Shown in pieces: positions 1 through 8,808 of a stretch of 64,000 nt of DNA. The notes under the pieces were generated by a model that was given only the letters and a program-made list of their open reading frames with translations, was not told where the DNA came from and searched no databases. This DNA comes from Shewanella electrica. Its GTDB lineage: Bacteria > Pseudomonadota > Gammaproteobacteria > Enterobacterales > Shewanellaceae. Numbering within the stretch: the first letter of the stretch is position 1; each line of letters begins with the position of its first letter. Location of the stretch: positions 300,156 to 364,155 of the forward strand of contig NZ_JAKOGG010000004.1 in assembly GCF_022321485.1 (NCBI RefSeq), read 5' to 3'. The position numbers and the translations under genes were made by a program.

Positions 1-1048
1 AATGGTTTTCCGATACCATTGGCGGTTGGGTTTGCCATAACGCTAAAAAGTTATCTAAATCACATAGCAAGACGGCATCATGACGAATTTTGCTGCAACT
101 AAGCTCTCCTTCGTCAAAATCCACCCGGAAGATTTTAGCGTGAGGGCCAAATGTCTCCCTTAATGTACCGGTTTGACGAATATCGAGGCGACTACCGAGC
201 ACCAAGATAAGATCGGCATCAGCAATGGCATTGCCGCTAATCTGACTCCCTGTGTGCCCATGGTATCCAAGCGTGCCACTATCTGCGGAGTCAGCAACGC
301 CGACACCGAGCAAGCTGTGGCTGATAGGTGCTCGCCATTGTTGACGAATACGAGCAAGTTGCTGCGAACGTGACGCCGTCGCCATGCCATTACCACATAT
401 GATCAGCGGTTTGGTGGCATGCTTTATCGCGGTGTTTAACTCATCCAAAAATTGATAACACGCATCGCTATCAGGTGATTGGACCGCTGCTTTGATGGGA
501 GAAATTACTTGAGAGTAGGCGGACCTTTGTACGCTCATCGGTAGGTCAATTGACACTGGGCCTGGACGCCCCTCAACGGCTATGGCCCAAGCTTTTGGTA
601 ATGCGTCGACTAACTCTTCAACGGTATGTGGTTGAAATTGTGCTTTCGTTATTGACGCCATCAATGCCGGTGTATCAACTTCTTGAAAGCCATATTGGCG
701 AACCGGTTTATCACCGCGTAAATCGCCTACGCCTACTTGTCCGGTAAATACCAGCATCGGCACGCTGTCATAATAGGCATCACAGACGGGAGTCAGCACA
801 TTAGTCACTCCGGGGCCAGAAGTGACAGCGACTAAACCGGGTAACCCACTGATTTTGGCTTGAGCAAACGCTGCATAACCCGCCCCTTGCTCATTTTTGG
901 ACGTATACACTTTAACCCCAAAGCGCCCACATGCATCTAACAGCGGAGCAATGGTGCCGCCCGGAAAATTATGCAAGCTGGTATGTCCCTGTTGAGCCAA
1001 GAATGCGATGACCGCATCCGCTGCAACGTTGATAGTAGGCTGTGTCAT
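1..1048 (-). CDS. Acetolactate-synthase-like thiamine diphosphate enzyme (3' part cut by window edge)
   Basis: An open frame of 349 codons runs from ATG at 1048 to the window edge without a stop; the C-terminal part lies outside. The N-terminal PYR-type domain has the TPP-activating glutamate at about residue 53 (context SKNEQGAGYAA), a TSGPGVTN segment and the loop DLRGDKPVRQYGFQEVD typical of acetohydroxyacid-synthase-type enzymes. A central domain (LIICGNG, DLILVLGSRLD) follows. It starts 5 bp after the NeuB-like gene, so it is the fourth gene of that operon. By family it should decarboxylate a 2-oxo acid and transfer the fragment. The operon suggests a role in sugar precursor synthesis rather than branched-chain amino acids, but that is inference; the substrate is unknown. 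Confidence 0.85.
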   Translation of the reverse strand, partial: MTQPTINVAADAVIAFLAQQGHTSLHNFPGGTIAPLLDACGRFGVKVYTSKNEQGAGYAAFAQAKISGLPGLVAVTSGPGVTNVLTPVCDAYYDSVPMLVFTGQVGVGDLRGDKPVRQYGFQEVDTPALMASITKAQFQPHTVEELVDALPKAWAIAVEGRPGPVSIDLPMSVQRSAYSQVISPIKAAVQSPDSDACYQFLDELNTAIKHATKPLIICGNGMATASRSQQLARIRQQWRAPISHSLLGVGVADSADSGTLGYHGHTGSQISGNAIADADLILVLGSRLDIRQTGTLRETFGPHAKIFRVDFDEGELSCSKIRHDAVLLCDLDNFLALWQTQPPMVSENH

Positions 1049-1053
1049 TGAGG

Positions 1054-1914
1054 TTACTCTCCAAAACTACTTCTAATTAATTTCATCGGTCTCAAGCCGT
1101 CGCTTGGATCGGCGCGCCAGTCGCGATCATCGGCTTCGCTAGGCACAAATTGTTTATTACCCGAGCCGTCGATGATGCTGCTACGTTTGGCCGCGGCAAT
1201 AAGTGGTGCCATTTGTTGTGGCAACCAGCAGTGTCCAGCAGCATATTCTGCGCCGGTTTTATCTAAGTCGATATGAAATTCAATGCAATCCGCTTGCCAG
1301 TGATGTACCGCTCGGTTGATGACGGCGCTTGATACCGAATGATCGGACCAACCCACCTTAACGTTGTAACGTTCGCGGAACGTTCCCAGTACTGCCAAAT
1401 TGCACTCGTTCTCTGGTGTTGGGTAGGCTGACACACAATGCAGTAGCGTAATATCGTTACATCCTGCATTTTTCAGTACCACCACGGCGTGGTCTATTTC
1501 ATCGATTGTTGCCATGCCGGTAGAAATGACCACCGGCAGCCCAGTGGCAGCACAGGCAATCAGCAATTCATCCCACAACAATTCATATGATGCGATTTTA
1601 AAAAAATCGACGTAGGGCCTGAGTTCTTCTACGGCTTGTAGATAGAACGGTGTGCAGGAAAATTGGATTTGGTGCTGTTCGCAAGCTTGTTTCAGCTCTG
1701 GGAGAAAAGAAACTGGTAGTTCCCACGCCTTGCGTTTGCGGTGTGTTTCGCTGCGGTTGAGGATTTCTGGCGCAAACAGTTCGTCGATTTTAAATAGCTG
1801 AAACTTAACAGAATCACAGCCAATCTCGGCCGCTGCTTTAATAAATTCAACACAGCGTGCGAGATCACGATGATGGTTGCTGGAGACTTCTGCGATGAAA
1901 TGGGTCTGACTCAT
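1054..1914 (-). CDS. NeuB-like nonulosonic acid synthase lacking the C-terminal SAF domain
   Basis: The 286-aa product is a NeuB-family TIM barrel. It shows FIAEVSSNHHRD at the N terminus, DSVKFQLFK, CTPFYLQAVEEL, PVVISTGMAT, LLHCVSAYPTPENECNL and GWSDHS, the usual landmarks of sialic, legionaminic and pseudaminic acid synthases, which condense phosphoenolpyruvate with a six-carbon amino sugar. Family members usually have about 340-350 residues with a C-terminal antifreeze-like SAF domain; this one ends after the barrel (WRADPSDGLRPMKLIRSSFGE). It lies between a small protein gene linked to a Maf gene and a TPP enzyme gene. The likely role is making a nine-carbon-type sugar for flagellin or surface decoration. 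The exact product cannot be told from sequence. Confidence 0.85.
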   Translation of the reverse strand: MSQTHFIAEVSSNHHRDLARCVEFIKAAAEIGCDSVKFQLFKIDELFAPEILNRSETHRKRKAWELPVSFLPELKQACEQHQIQFSCTPFYLQAVEELRPYVDFFKIASYELLWDELLIACAATGLPVVISTGMATIDEIDHAVVVLKNAGCNDITLLHCVSAYPTPENECNLAVLGTFRERYNVKVGWSDHSVSSAVINRAVHHWQADCIEFHIDLDKTGAEYAAGHCWLPQQMAPLIAAAKRSSIIDGSGNKQFVPSEADDRDWRADPSDGLRPMKLIRSSFGE

Positions 1915-1989
1915 TATGCTGACGCCTTAAATTTTGTTTACTTGTTTGTTATCGGCCGTGCCACTCAATTCCTGATAGTGGGTTGAGGT

Positions 1990-2238
1990 TTATGTCGTCG
2001 GCATCAATAAAGGCAGGATTTCATATTCTAGGGTATCGGCTAAGCCGAACCAGTTTCTCTGCTCTTGCGCGTTGAGTAACTGTGGCATGATTGCCATTAG
2101 TTGCGGAGCAATTTTAGGCTGTTGTAATGCCAGTGCTAGTTGGTCGATACATTTGGCAAACAACACCGACGCCGCGGCTTCTTGGCCTAAACGAAACGTG
2201 GTGGCGGTGTCAATAAATAACTCGTTAATCTCTGTCAT
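1990..2238 (-). CDS. Small helical protein of the Maf-NeuB operon, unknown function
   Basis: An 82-aa product I do not recognise. The ATG at 2238 shares its A with the TGA of the upstream Maf gene (TGATG), so translation is probably coupled; a GTG one codon earlier is a less likely start. The protein is predicted to be all-helical, rich in Ala, Leu and Gln (LALALQQPKIAPQLMAIMPQLL) and acidic, with no signal peptide or membrane segment. Size and helicity would suit an adaptor or chaperone for the adjacent Maf protein, but this is inference from position only. Confidence 0.7.
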   Translation of the reverse strand: MTEINELFIDTATTFRLGQEAAASVLFAKCIDQLALALQQPKIAPQLMAIMPQLLNAQEQRNWFGLADTLEYEILPLLMPTT

Positions 2239-3566
2239 CACAGTTCTCTGAACGGTGCACCATGGATCTTCGCTCCGGCACGGCTAGATTGGTAAAATTT
2301 TATCCCATCATGACGGGCAATGTAGGATTCTAGATTGAGTAAGTAAGCGCGTAAGTTCAGGGTGGTAGGTACTTTTTGCCCGGCGCCATTGATGAGCCAG
2401 TGTCCCGTGTTTTTAGCGGTCTTTTGGACATTGTTCGCCCACGTTTTTGTGTCTTTGTCATTTGACGCTGCGGCAAAATCCTGCCAAAAGGCGTGTGATT
2501 TATTGTCAACATAACAGAAGTCGGCACCGCATAAGGTTATCTCTGTCGCCCCCAACTCTACCGCTAAAGCCACCGCTGGATGTATGACACTGCCATTGGT
2601 GTATAACCGCGTCTTATCTGGATATATTTGAGCTAATTCATCATAAAAAGCGCTGCTGCCGAGAGCATTAAAGCGCTCTCCAATCCATTGGCGGATGATC
2701 GCTGGTTTGAGTCGCGGTAGATACGCTAAACAGATATCGTGGCTTTGCTGTACGGGGATATGGTATTCCGAGATCGCCCCATCAATAGACACCACAATAT
2801 CTGGCTTGATCTTATGGTGAAGCAATCCCTTTAATGCGGTATCAACGGCAATAATTAACGGCCGTTCAATACATTGGCTGATTGCGGCTAATTTGTCATA
2901 TTGCTGCTCAAGCGACGGGCCAGCAGCAATCACAATGGCTGTTTCACAAGTAAATTTTTGCTTGAGCTGGCTAACATCTGGGTCTTGCTGCATAAACGAC
3001 TGGTTCTCAGCAAAACGTTGGCGTATCTCGGGAGCATCGCTACTGTGCTTGCTGTTGGCATAGTCCTTGTTGAGTTGATACATCAACAAATCACGCAATC
3101 TGGCGTTTTCATCAGCGGCCAACTCTAAATCGGCGGCAATCACCATATAAGGTTGGTATAACGCCTTTTGCGATGGCTGTAACTCAAGCATCACGCCGGG
3201 ATGATTTAACCACGGCGTGTGATCAACATAGCTGAGCACTAATGCAAATATCGCCGGATTAAGAATGCAGATTTTCAGTTGCGTCAGGCGGCCTTCATCG
3301 AGTGCGACAAACGGTACATCGCCCATGCCAAAACCGTACAGTGTGGCCGACTTTGCTTGCGCTGGCAGCGTGCTCAAAAACAGCTGCGTTTCAGCCATGC
3401 GGTTGTGGCGGCTACTGAGCTGAATGCCATTCACGCTGATCGTTTGGTTGGCCCCAGTCACTAACACGGCATCAAGCTGGTCGATATCTTGCTGCAGCAA
3501 AATGGCCGCCGCCGATGGCCAGCGCGACTGAATAATGGCGAGGTTTGCTTGAAAAATATCTGTCAT
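2238..3566 (-). CDS. Maf-type motility accessory factor (DUF115 / MptE-like), probable flagellin glycosyltransferase
   Basis: The 442-aa protein carries the MptE-like DUF115 core: AIVIAAGPSLEQQ at about residues 210-222, LIIAVDTALKGLLHHKIKPDIVVSIDG at about 237-263, and GATEITLCGADFCYVDNKSHAF further on, the fold shared with GT-A-like Maf proteins. Maf proteins transfer nonulosonic acids onto flagellin in the cytoplasm before export in Campylobacter, Aeromonas and Shewanella (family knowledge). It is the first gene of a four-gene minus-strand operon with a NeuB-like synthase, and a flagellar cluster lies on the far side of the island. DUF115 proteins also occur in other sugar loci, so the acceptor is inferred. 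Confidence 0.82.
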   Translation of the reverse strand: MTDIFQANLAIIQSRWPSAAAILLQQDIDQLDAVLVTGANQTISVNGIQLSSRHNRMAETQLFLSTLPAQAKSATLYGFGMGDVPFVALDEGRLTQLKICILNPAIFALVLSYVDHTPWLNHPGVMLELQPSQKALYQPYMVIAADLELAADENARLRDLLMYQLNKDYANSKHSSDAPEIRQRFAENQSFMQQDPDVSQLKQKFTCETAIVIAAGPSLEQQYDKLAAISQCIERPLIIAVDTALKGLLHHKIKPDIVVSIDGAISEYHIPVQQSHDICLAYLPRLKPAIIRQWIGERFNALGSSAFYDELAQIYPDKTRLYTNGSVIHPAVALAVELGATEITLCGADFCYVDNKSHAFWQDFAAASNDKDTKTWANNVQKTAKNTGHWLINGAGQKVPTTLNLRAYLLNLESYIARHDGIKFYQSSRAGAKIHGAPFREL

Positions 3567-3787
3567 TCTTTGCGCCAGTCATCTTAAAACTGTTTGTAAT
3601 ATAACATCTTTTGCGCCGATATCTCGTCTGTTGTGCCATCTAGTTTAGATTGCGGGCGACGAGTCTGATTTTCCCCCAATTTATCGCGTTAGCTGTGGTG
3701 GTTGGGCGGTATCGAACGCATTTGCATGTCAGCCAACGCTATGTCACTCAACGAGAATTTTATATTGGGCTAAAGATCACATTATGC

Positions 3788-3807
3788 TGCGTCACATTTT
3801 TGACGCA
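3788..3807. promoter_or_regulatory. Inverted repeat TGCGTCA-N6-TGACGCA, possible operator
   Basis: Perfect 7-bp arms separated by CATTTT, lying between divergent genes, so it is not an obvious terminator. The same arms with the same spacer length recur at 43316-43337 in front of flrA. Two-fold symmetry and the repeated spacing suggest a dimeric regulator site; the protein is unknown. Confidence 0.4.
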
Positions 3808-3854
3808 TGCCACTTGAGTTGGTTAATAATTGCCCGTATCTTTATCGGCTTTTG

Positions 3855-3881
3855 TAGCTTTATTAAGTGGCCCGCCGTTAG
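3855..3881 (+). promoter_or_regulatory. Possible sigma-28 (FliA) promoter for the chemoreceptor
   Basis: The -10-like element GCCGTTAG (3874-3881) is close to GCCGATAA. The -35 TAGCTTTA (3855-3862) with N11 spacing is a weak match to TAAAGTTT. Chemoreceptors are often FliA-dependent. A start point near 3888 would fall between the GTG at 3882 and the ATG at 3921, in favour of the later start. Confidence 0.3.
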
Positions 3882-3920
3882 GTGCAGGCCTCACAATATG
3901 ATCTGAAAGAGCGAGCTGTC

Positions 3921-5492
3921 ATGCGTTTGAATCAACCTGTCACTCAAAGGGAGAGAGTGCTATCAGATAAGGACATCTTGCTAACCACTACCGATTTACA
4001 CGGCAATCTCAAGTACGCCAACAAGGCGTTTTGTGACGTGAGTGAATTCTCTGAAACAGAGATTGCTGGTCAACCGCACAACATTGTGCGCCATCCCGAT
4101 ATGCCGCCCGTGGCATTCCGCATGTTGTGGCAACGCGTTAAAGCTGGACAACCATGGATGGGCATTGTCAAAAACCGCAGCAAAAATGGCGACCATTATT
4201 GGGTTAACGCCTACGTTACACCAGTGATGGAAAATGGCGAGGTACACGAATATCAGTCTGTACGCCATAGCGCCACGCGCGAACAGATTGAAAGCGCCAG
4301 CAACATTTACCAACAAGTGAATCAAGGCAAACAACCCGCAGAGATGCGTCAACCGTTACTCGGTTTTGGGCAGCCGTTGCAAGGGCTGGGGCTGATTAGC
4401 GTGTTGCTGACCATGGCTGCGGCTTTTTATTCCCCTTGGTTGGGCTTAGCGGTTGCCGCCGTCTGGTTGATGGCAAGCCAGCGGCTATTAACACCGTTTT
4501 ATCAGCTAGTGCAGGGCACCCGTGACATTGTTAACGACCCATTGGCCCGTGCCGTCTACACTGGCCGTCAAGATGAACTAGGCCAACTGCGGTTAACCCT
4601 CAATTATCTCTCTGCCGAAACCGGCGGTGTGATCGGCCGCATGGCTGACTCCGGTAGCGCCATTAGCCACCAGAGTGGTGAACTACTCAGTGCGCTGCGT
4701 AACAACGCCGCTCGCGCTGAAAATCAACGGGCGCAGACTGGACAGGCGGGCGTGGCGATGTCGGAAATGACCGCCAGCTTCAACGAAGTGAATGGCAACT
4801 TACAGCGCGCCTTGCTTGAAATGCAATCCAGCATGCAAGCCACGCAGTTGGGCCATACCAGCTTGCACAAGGTGAAAACTGCCATTGACGCCTTGGATAA
4901 ACGCATGGCCGAATTCTCCGATGTGGTCGATCACTTGCAGCAAGACAGCCAATCGATCAGCGAAGTATTAGAAGTGATCCGCAATATTGCCGACCAAACC
5001 AACTTGTTAGCACTTAACGCCGCCATTGAAGCGGCAAGGGCAGGGGAAGCGGGCCGAGGTTTTGCCGTGGTCGCCGATGAAGTGCGCAGTTTGTCGAGCC
5101 GCACCAGCGAATCCACGGTACGCATCGAACAGATTATTGAGAAGTTCCAGCGCACTACGCTGGCGGCAAGCCAAAACATGCAGGCCAGTGAAGCCGATGC
5201 AAAACATTCGCTTGCGCTAGCGGAAGAAGCCAACCAAGTGTTTGAATCATTGAAACACTCAACCCAGCGTTTGGGCGAAATGACCGAGGCCAACGCCGCA
5301 GCAGTGCAGCAACAGTTGATTGTGGCAGAAGAGATCAATCGCACTATTATCAGCGTCAGTGATTTGGCGACACAAAGCTCCGAGCAAACTCAGTTGGCAG
5401 AACAACGCAGTGAGCAAGTAAGCCGCTTGGCGGTGAAAAGCAATGTGCTGTCTGAGCAATTCTGGATCCAGAGCATTGTGCGCAAAATCTAA
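3921..5492 (+). CDS. Aer-like methyl-accepting chemotaxis protein with N-terminal PAS domain
   Basis: The 523-aa product begins with an Aer-type PAS domain (about residues 15-120; [53 protein letters not shown]). A hydrophobic stretch (about 150-190) should act as a hairpin membrane anchor without a periplasmic sensor. A HAMP-like link and a long coiled coil follow, with the conserved receptor hairpin near 350-400 ([34 protein letters not shown] split by the tip). It should sense redox or energy state from the cytoplasm and control CheA. Start: the ATG at 3921 has GAAAGAG about 9 bp upstream; the frame is open back to a GTG at 3882. No C-terminal methylation-enzyme tether pentapeptide is visible. 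Confidence 0.88.
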   Translation: MRLNQPVTQRERVLSDKDILLTTTDLHGNLKYANKAFCDVSEFSETEIAGQPHNIVRHPDMPPVAFRMLWQRVKAGQPWMGIVKNRSKNGDHYWVNAYVTPVMENGEVHEYQSVRHSATREQIESASNIYQQVNQGKQPAEMRQPLLGFGQPLQGLGLISVLLTMAAAFYSPWLGLAVAAVWLMASQRLLTPFYQLVQGTRDIVNDPLARAVYTGRQDELGQLRLTLNYLSAETGGVIGRMADSGSAISHQSGELLSALRNNAARAENQRAQTGQAGVAMSEMTASFNEVNGNLQRALLEMQSSMQATQLGHTSLHKVKTAIDALDKRMAEFSDVVDHLQQDSQSISEVLEVIRNIADQTNLLALNAAIEAARAGEAGRGFAVVADEVRSLSSRTSESTVRIEQIIEKFQRTTLAASQNMQASEADAKHSLALAEEANQVFESLKHSTQRLGEMTEANAAAVQQQLIVAEEINRTIISVSDLATQSSEQTQLAEQRSEQVSRLAVKSNVLSEQFWIQSIVRKI

Positions 5493-5508
5493 CGCACTCA
5501 ACCAGCAT

Positions 5509-5536
5509 AAAAAGCGGCGAATATTTGCCGCTTTTT
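5509..5536. terminator. Bidirectional Rho-independent terminator
   Basis: A-run plus GCGGC, an 8-nt loop, then GCCGC and a T-run. It lies between the convergent chemoreceptor and aldo/keto reductase genes and has A and T tracts that serve both strands. Confidence 0.85.
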
Positions 5537-5555
5537 GCTTGCTGCACGCTCATGC

Positions 5556-6425
5556 TTAATCGTGAATTTTCACCTGAAGGCAGCCGCGCACAAACTGCGG
5601 ATCGAAATGTTTAATCGCGCTGCCCACATAGCCCTGATCTAAGCCACTAATTTGCGCCATTTCGTTGTCGCTCAGGGTGAAATCCCAAATATCAAAGTTT
5701 TCATCAATGCGCTGTTGCTTGGTCGATTTAGGGATAACAGTCACCCCGCGTTGCACATTCCAACGCAGCATCACCTGCGCAATCGATTTGTTATGCGCCT
5801 GCGCGATGCCTTGCAGCATGGCATCATCAAATGGCTGATAACGGCCACCACCCAGCGGCGCCCATGCTTCTGGATGCACCTTGTAGTGCCGCATGGTTTC
5901 CAGTGCTTGTGGTTGCGCAAAATACGGGTGCAGCTCAACTTGGTTAACCATAGGTTTAATACGGACCGTTTCGCAGAAATTGGTCAGCACGTGTGCATAA
6001 AAGTTAGATACGCCAATCGCTTTCAGTGTGCCCGCTTCATAGGCGTCTTCCAGCGCACGCCACGCGCTAAAGTAGTCTTTCATTGCTTGGTGCAGCAGGT
6101 ACAAATCGAAATAGGCTAAGCCGGATTTTTTCAATGACGCATCAATAGCGGCTTTGGCCGTATCGTAACTCGCCATATCTTGCACCCACAGTTTAGAGGT
6201 AATAAACAGCTCTTCACGGCTGCACAAACCTGCGGCAATCGCCTCACGCACCGCTTCGCCCACCGCATCTTCGTTACCATACACCGCTGCGGTATCGATC
6301 AGCCGATATCCAGTACGAATCGCGGCCAAAACGGCTTGTTTACACTGTTCTTTGTCCGTGACTTGAAAGACACCAAAACCAGCCATCGGCATTTTCACTT
6401 GATTACTGAGCACTGCATATTCCAT
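5556..6425 (-). CDS. Aldo/keto reductase (2,5-diketo-gluconate reductase type)
   Basis: A 289-aa NAD(P)H-dependent oxidoreductase with the full family tetrad: Asp44 and Tyr49 (LIDTAAVYGNE), Lys78 (FITSKLW) and His112 (DLYLLHQ). IGVSNF, NQVELHPYF and the cofactor-binding segment VIPKSTKQQRIDEN are also present. It should reduce aldehydes or ketones in the cytosol; the substrate is not deducible. It is a single gene, transcribed towards the chemoreceptor. It marks the last ordinary chromosomal gene before the genomic island. Confidence 0.9.
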   Translation of the reverse strand: MEYAVLSNQVKMPMAGFGVFQVTDKEQCKQAVLAAIRTGYRLIDTAAVYGNEDAVGEAVREAIAAGLCSREELFITSKLWVQDMASYDTAKAAIDASLKKSGLAYFDLYLLHQAMKDYFSAWRALEDAYEAGTLKAIGVSNFYAHVLTNFCETVRIKPMVNQVELHPYFAQPQALETMRHYKVHPEAWAPLGGGRYQPFDDAMLQGIAQAHNKSIAQVMLRWNVQRGVTVIPKSTKQQRIDENFDIWDFTLSDNEMAQISGLDQGYVGSAIKHFDPQFVRGCLQVKIHD

Positions 6426-6754
6426 GTGGAATACCTCCGCGAATAGATTGAAAAGTTAGTTTCCGTCGCAGCTAGCAGCGCGATCCTAAATTGGCGTCTA
6501 GGCGATAGCTGACGGTTAAGGCGAACTTGCAAGATGGTGTGCGTTGCTGTGAATCCCCTGCAACCATTGAACCTCAAGCTTACTAGACCAATAGGCTAAC
6601 GTAATCGCGCGCCAACATTAATGCGGCGTAATTCAATGCATTCATGAATTCAACTCATAAAACGGTTCACCAAGGCCGAGACAAGTTGATTGCCAGTGGT
6701 AGATGTTGGTTGTTTGGCTGGGGCATGCGCAGCTAATACGCCAGTTCAGTATCT

Positions 6755-7162
6755 CATGCTGTGCCACTTGCTAATGAAGCAATGGAAATCCTCCCGCGCC
6801 GCAGTGGGAATGCTGACGCAGGGTAGAAGTATGTCTTTCACCCTTTGCTCACCAAGGTCGGCCACGTTACCGAACGCTCAGGCGAAAGAAGCTCTTGGCA
6901 TCGCATTACCGAAAAGGCGGGCTTGCGCGGTGAGGGCAGAGGTGAGAGTGTCACTATTCACGACTTGCGCCGTACCATCGCCAGTTGGAGCGTGATGCGC
7001 GGTGGCAACATTCAGACGACTAGTAAGCTGCTTGGGCATAGCGATATCAGTATTGCAGCCAGCACCTATGCACATTTAGATATTGAGCAGGTCTGGCATG
7101 AGTTAGGCATCACTACTGCGCAGCTATTGGGGGTTATCCTAGGGTTGAAGTGCAAATGTTAG
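6755..7162 (+). pseudogene. Integrase remnant (C-terminal catalytic part, broken)
   Basis: From about 6755 the DNA matches, base for base and without indels, the 3' end of the intact integrase gene (from about 12529), then diverges after about 7130. It covers integrase residues from about 280, including HDLRRT, LLGHSDIS and the tyrosine region STYAHLD. The N-terminal two thirds are missing, and codon CAG of the intact gene is TAG here (6824-6826), so the frame is interrupted. The downstream piece reads open to a stop at 7162. It cannot encode a working recombinase. It is the left relic of an older element related to the one at 11.5-21.5 kb. Confidence 0.85.
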
Positions 7163-8037
7163 TAAAAGAAACTAAATCACTATCATTAAAGGAGTAGCTC
7201 AATTGGTGTCAGTGAATTTTATTTAAAACGTCGACTAAATCTTATTCACTTGTAATGATTCATCTGCTTCTAAAAGCAATTCAATATGGCTGTTTTTAGC
7301 TAAACTAATGAACATAGCAAAAGTATCTTCCCTATGCCGTAATTGTTCATCCTCATTTACATAAACTGGGTGTGAATTTCCTGAAAGACAAGAGGAGTTA
7401 TCATTGAGTACTACTAACTACTAATAATAATCTAGGTTTTTTGCCTTTTGCTCTGTAAATTTACTCGATAATTAGCCAATGATCGCCAATATCAACGCGG
7501 TTTTTCCGAGTTTTTTGATTCGCTTGTGCAGCTGGGAGTTAACTTAAGTCTTGAAATTTTATTCATGCAATCATCCCGTTCATAGTGAAAAAGGCTAGCG
7601 GGAGATGGATTGGTATAAACAAACATTTGGAATGTATACTCATTGCTAATCGTCTGCCTTTCGAGATGCTGCTTAACGGCCTATCTTAGAGCAAGCGTTT
7701 ATCGTAGTAAAAATAACTAACCTATTTAGAATGGATTTTTTAAATATTACAAATATTTAATGTTTAATATCATATGGTTAGCATGTGTGGTTGTTAGTTG
7801 GTAGGCGCATCAAATCTCTGAGTGACAGAAAAAAGAACGATATAGCTCTCTGAATTATATAGTTAGATTAGTCGTTGTAAGTAGTTATTTTTTGTTATTT
7901 AAATCAATTGGTTGTGTGCTATTTTGAGTTTTTTGATGATAAAGTTATGAGATGAAGAACAGAACTCAACGACATTTGAACGCTAGTTATATACAATACC
8001 GTGCAAATCTCCTCAGGGGTTAATTTAGGTTGATATA
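7163..8037. other. AT-rich gap in the degraded island, no supported gene
   Basis: Nothing here supports an intact gene. The composition is AT-rich, with short open stretches only. A possible minus-strand gene tail is listed separately (7235-7414). The promoter for the sce7726-like gene must lie near the right end, but no clear -35/-10 pair can be chosen. Confidence 0.5.
7235..7414 (-). pseudogene. Possible truncated gene, C-terminal fragment
   Basis: A minus-strand frame of about 59 codons reads to TAG at 7235-7237. Its peptide looks protein-like (VYVNEDEQLRHREDTFAMF, then FISLAKNSHIELLLEADE) and has no plausible start: tandem TAG stops precede it and the first ATG is at 7315, near its end. 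It may be the tail of a gene lost when the left element decayed. I do not recognise the family, and chance is possible. Confidence 0.25.
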
Positions 8038-8808
8038 ATGTTGGAAATTGAAGTAAAAGCATCATTTATTAATTACTTAAGAAAAAGGAATAATCGGTTT
8101 TCTGATGGAGTAATAGTTAATGAGTTTGTCTACGATAATTTCAATCGAAGAGCTGATTTACTTTATATTAAAGGCAATAGATTGTTTGCTTATGAGATTA
8201 AAAGTGAGGCTGATAGTCTGAGTCGGCTACCTGGGCAAATCGATAACTATTTAGGGCATTTTGATAAAGTAATTATGGTCGTAGCCACTAAGCATGTTGG
8301 CGCTGTTTTAGACATGACACCCTCGGTTGTTGAAGTTATTGAGATAAAGCCAGAAGGGAATTTTAAGATAATAAGACGTGGTAAAATTAGTAAAAATATT
8401 GAATCAAGAAAGTTGCTAAATCTACTAAAAGTTAAAGAGATTAGACAAGTTGCAAAAAAAATTGGAGTGTCAACTCATCAAAATACAAAGAAAACCTTGA
8501 TAGATGAATTATCTTGTTTCAAAAGTAATAAGTTGAAGGGATATATTATACAAAGTATTTCACAAAGATTCACTTACTCTAGCTCCGCATTTAATTTGAT
8601 TTGTGGTGGGCGAGATGTTGTTAAGGATGATCTAAATATTTTATCAAACAATAAAAAGGAAAATAAAGTTGATAATATTTTTTTAGATAAAAAAAATAAT
8701 TGTGAAGATAAAAAAATGCTAGAAATGCAAAGATATTCAAAACATCCAATCTTTGGTAAAGTACCATCTATAGTGTTAGATATATTAAAAGAAAGAGATG
8801 ATCAGTAA
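8038..8808 (+). CDS. sce7726-like protein with PD-(D/E)xK nuclease signature
   Basis: A 256-aa product. The first 80 residues have a PD-(D/E)xK-type layout: Glu29 (VNEF), Asp40 (RRADLLYI), then Glu53-Ile-Lys55 (AYEIKSE) and Gln67 (LPGQIDNYLG), which suggests metal-dependent DNA cleavage. This matches what I recall of the sce7726 family. The middle (KVKEIRQVAKKIGVSTHQNTKKTLIDEL) looks like a helical DNA-binding or SAP-like segment; the C-terminal third is Lys/Asn-rich. It converges on the beta/sce7725-like gene with no gap: its TAA ends at 8808 and the other stop begins at 8809. Low GC points to transfer. The likely role is in an accessory or defence module, unproven. Confidence 0.72.
   Translation: MLEIEVKASFINYLRKRNNRFSDGVIVNEFVYDNFNRRADLLYIKGNRLFAYEIKSEADSLSRLPGQIDNYLGHFDKVIMVVATKHVGAVLDMTPSVVEVIEIKPEGNFKIIRRGKISKNIESRKLLNLLKVKEIRQVAKKIGVSTHQNTKKTLIDELSCFKSNKLKGYIIQSISQRFTYSSSAFNLICGGRDVVKDDLNILSNNKKENKVDNIFLDKKNNCEDKKMLEMQRYSKHPIFGKVPSIVLDILKERDDQ

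Larger units (their letters stand above)
3567..3920. other. Divergent intergenic region between the Maf operon and the chemoreceptor gene
   Basis: No convincing gene here. It holds the start regions of two divergent transcripts. A perfect 7-bp inverted repeat with 6-bp spacer (TGCGTCA-N6-TGACGCA) sits at 3788-3807, and a possible sigma-28 element at 3855-3881. A GTG codon at 3882 could open the receptor frame, but the ATG at 3921 is preferred. Confidence 0.6.

Noticed and set aside
3882-3920. GTG at 3882 as start of the chemoreceptor.
   Set aside because: No ribosome site, and a possible -10 element lies just before it; ATG 3921 has a good ribosome site.
6690-6995. Plus-strand 101-codon open frame overlapping the integrase relic.
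   Set aside because: Same wrong-frame shadow appears in the intact integrase gene; the real homology is in another frame.
7192-7230. AGGAGTAGCTCAATTGGT resembles a tRNA D arm.
   Set aside because: No anticodon stem, T arm or acceptor pairing follows; chance or a degenerate remnant.
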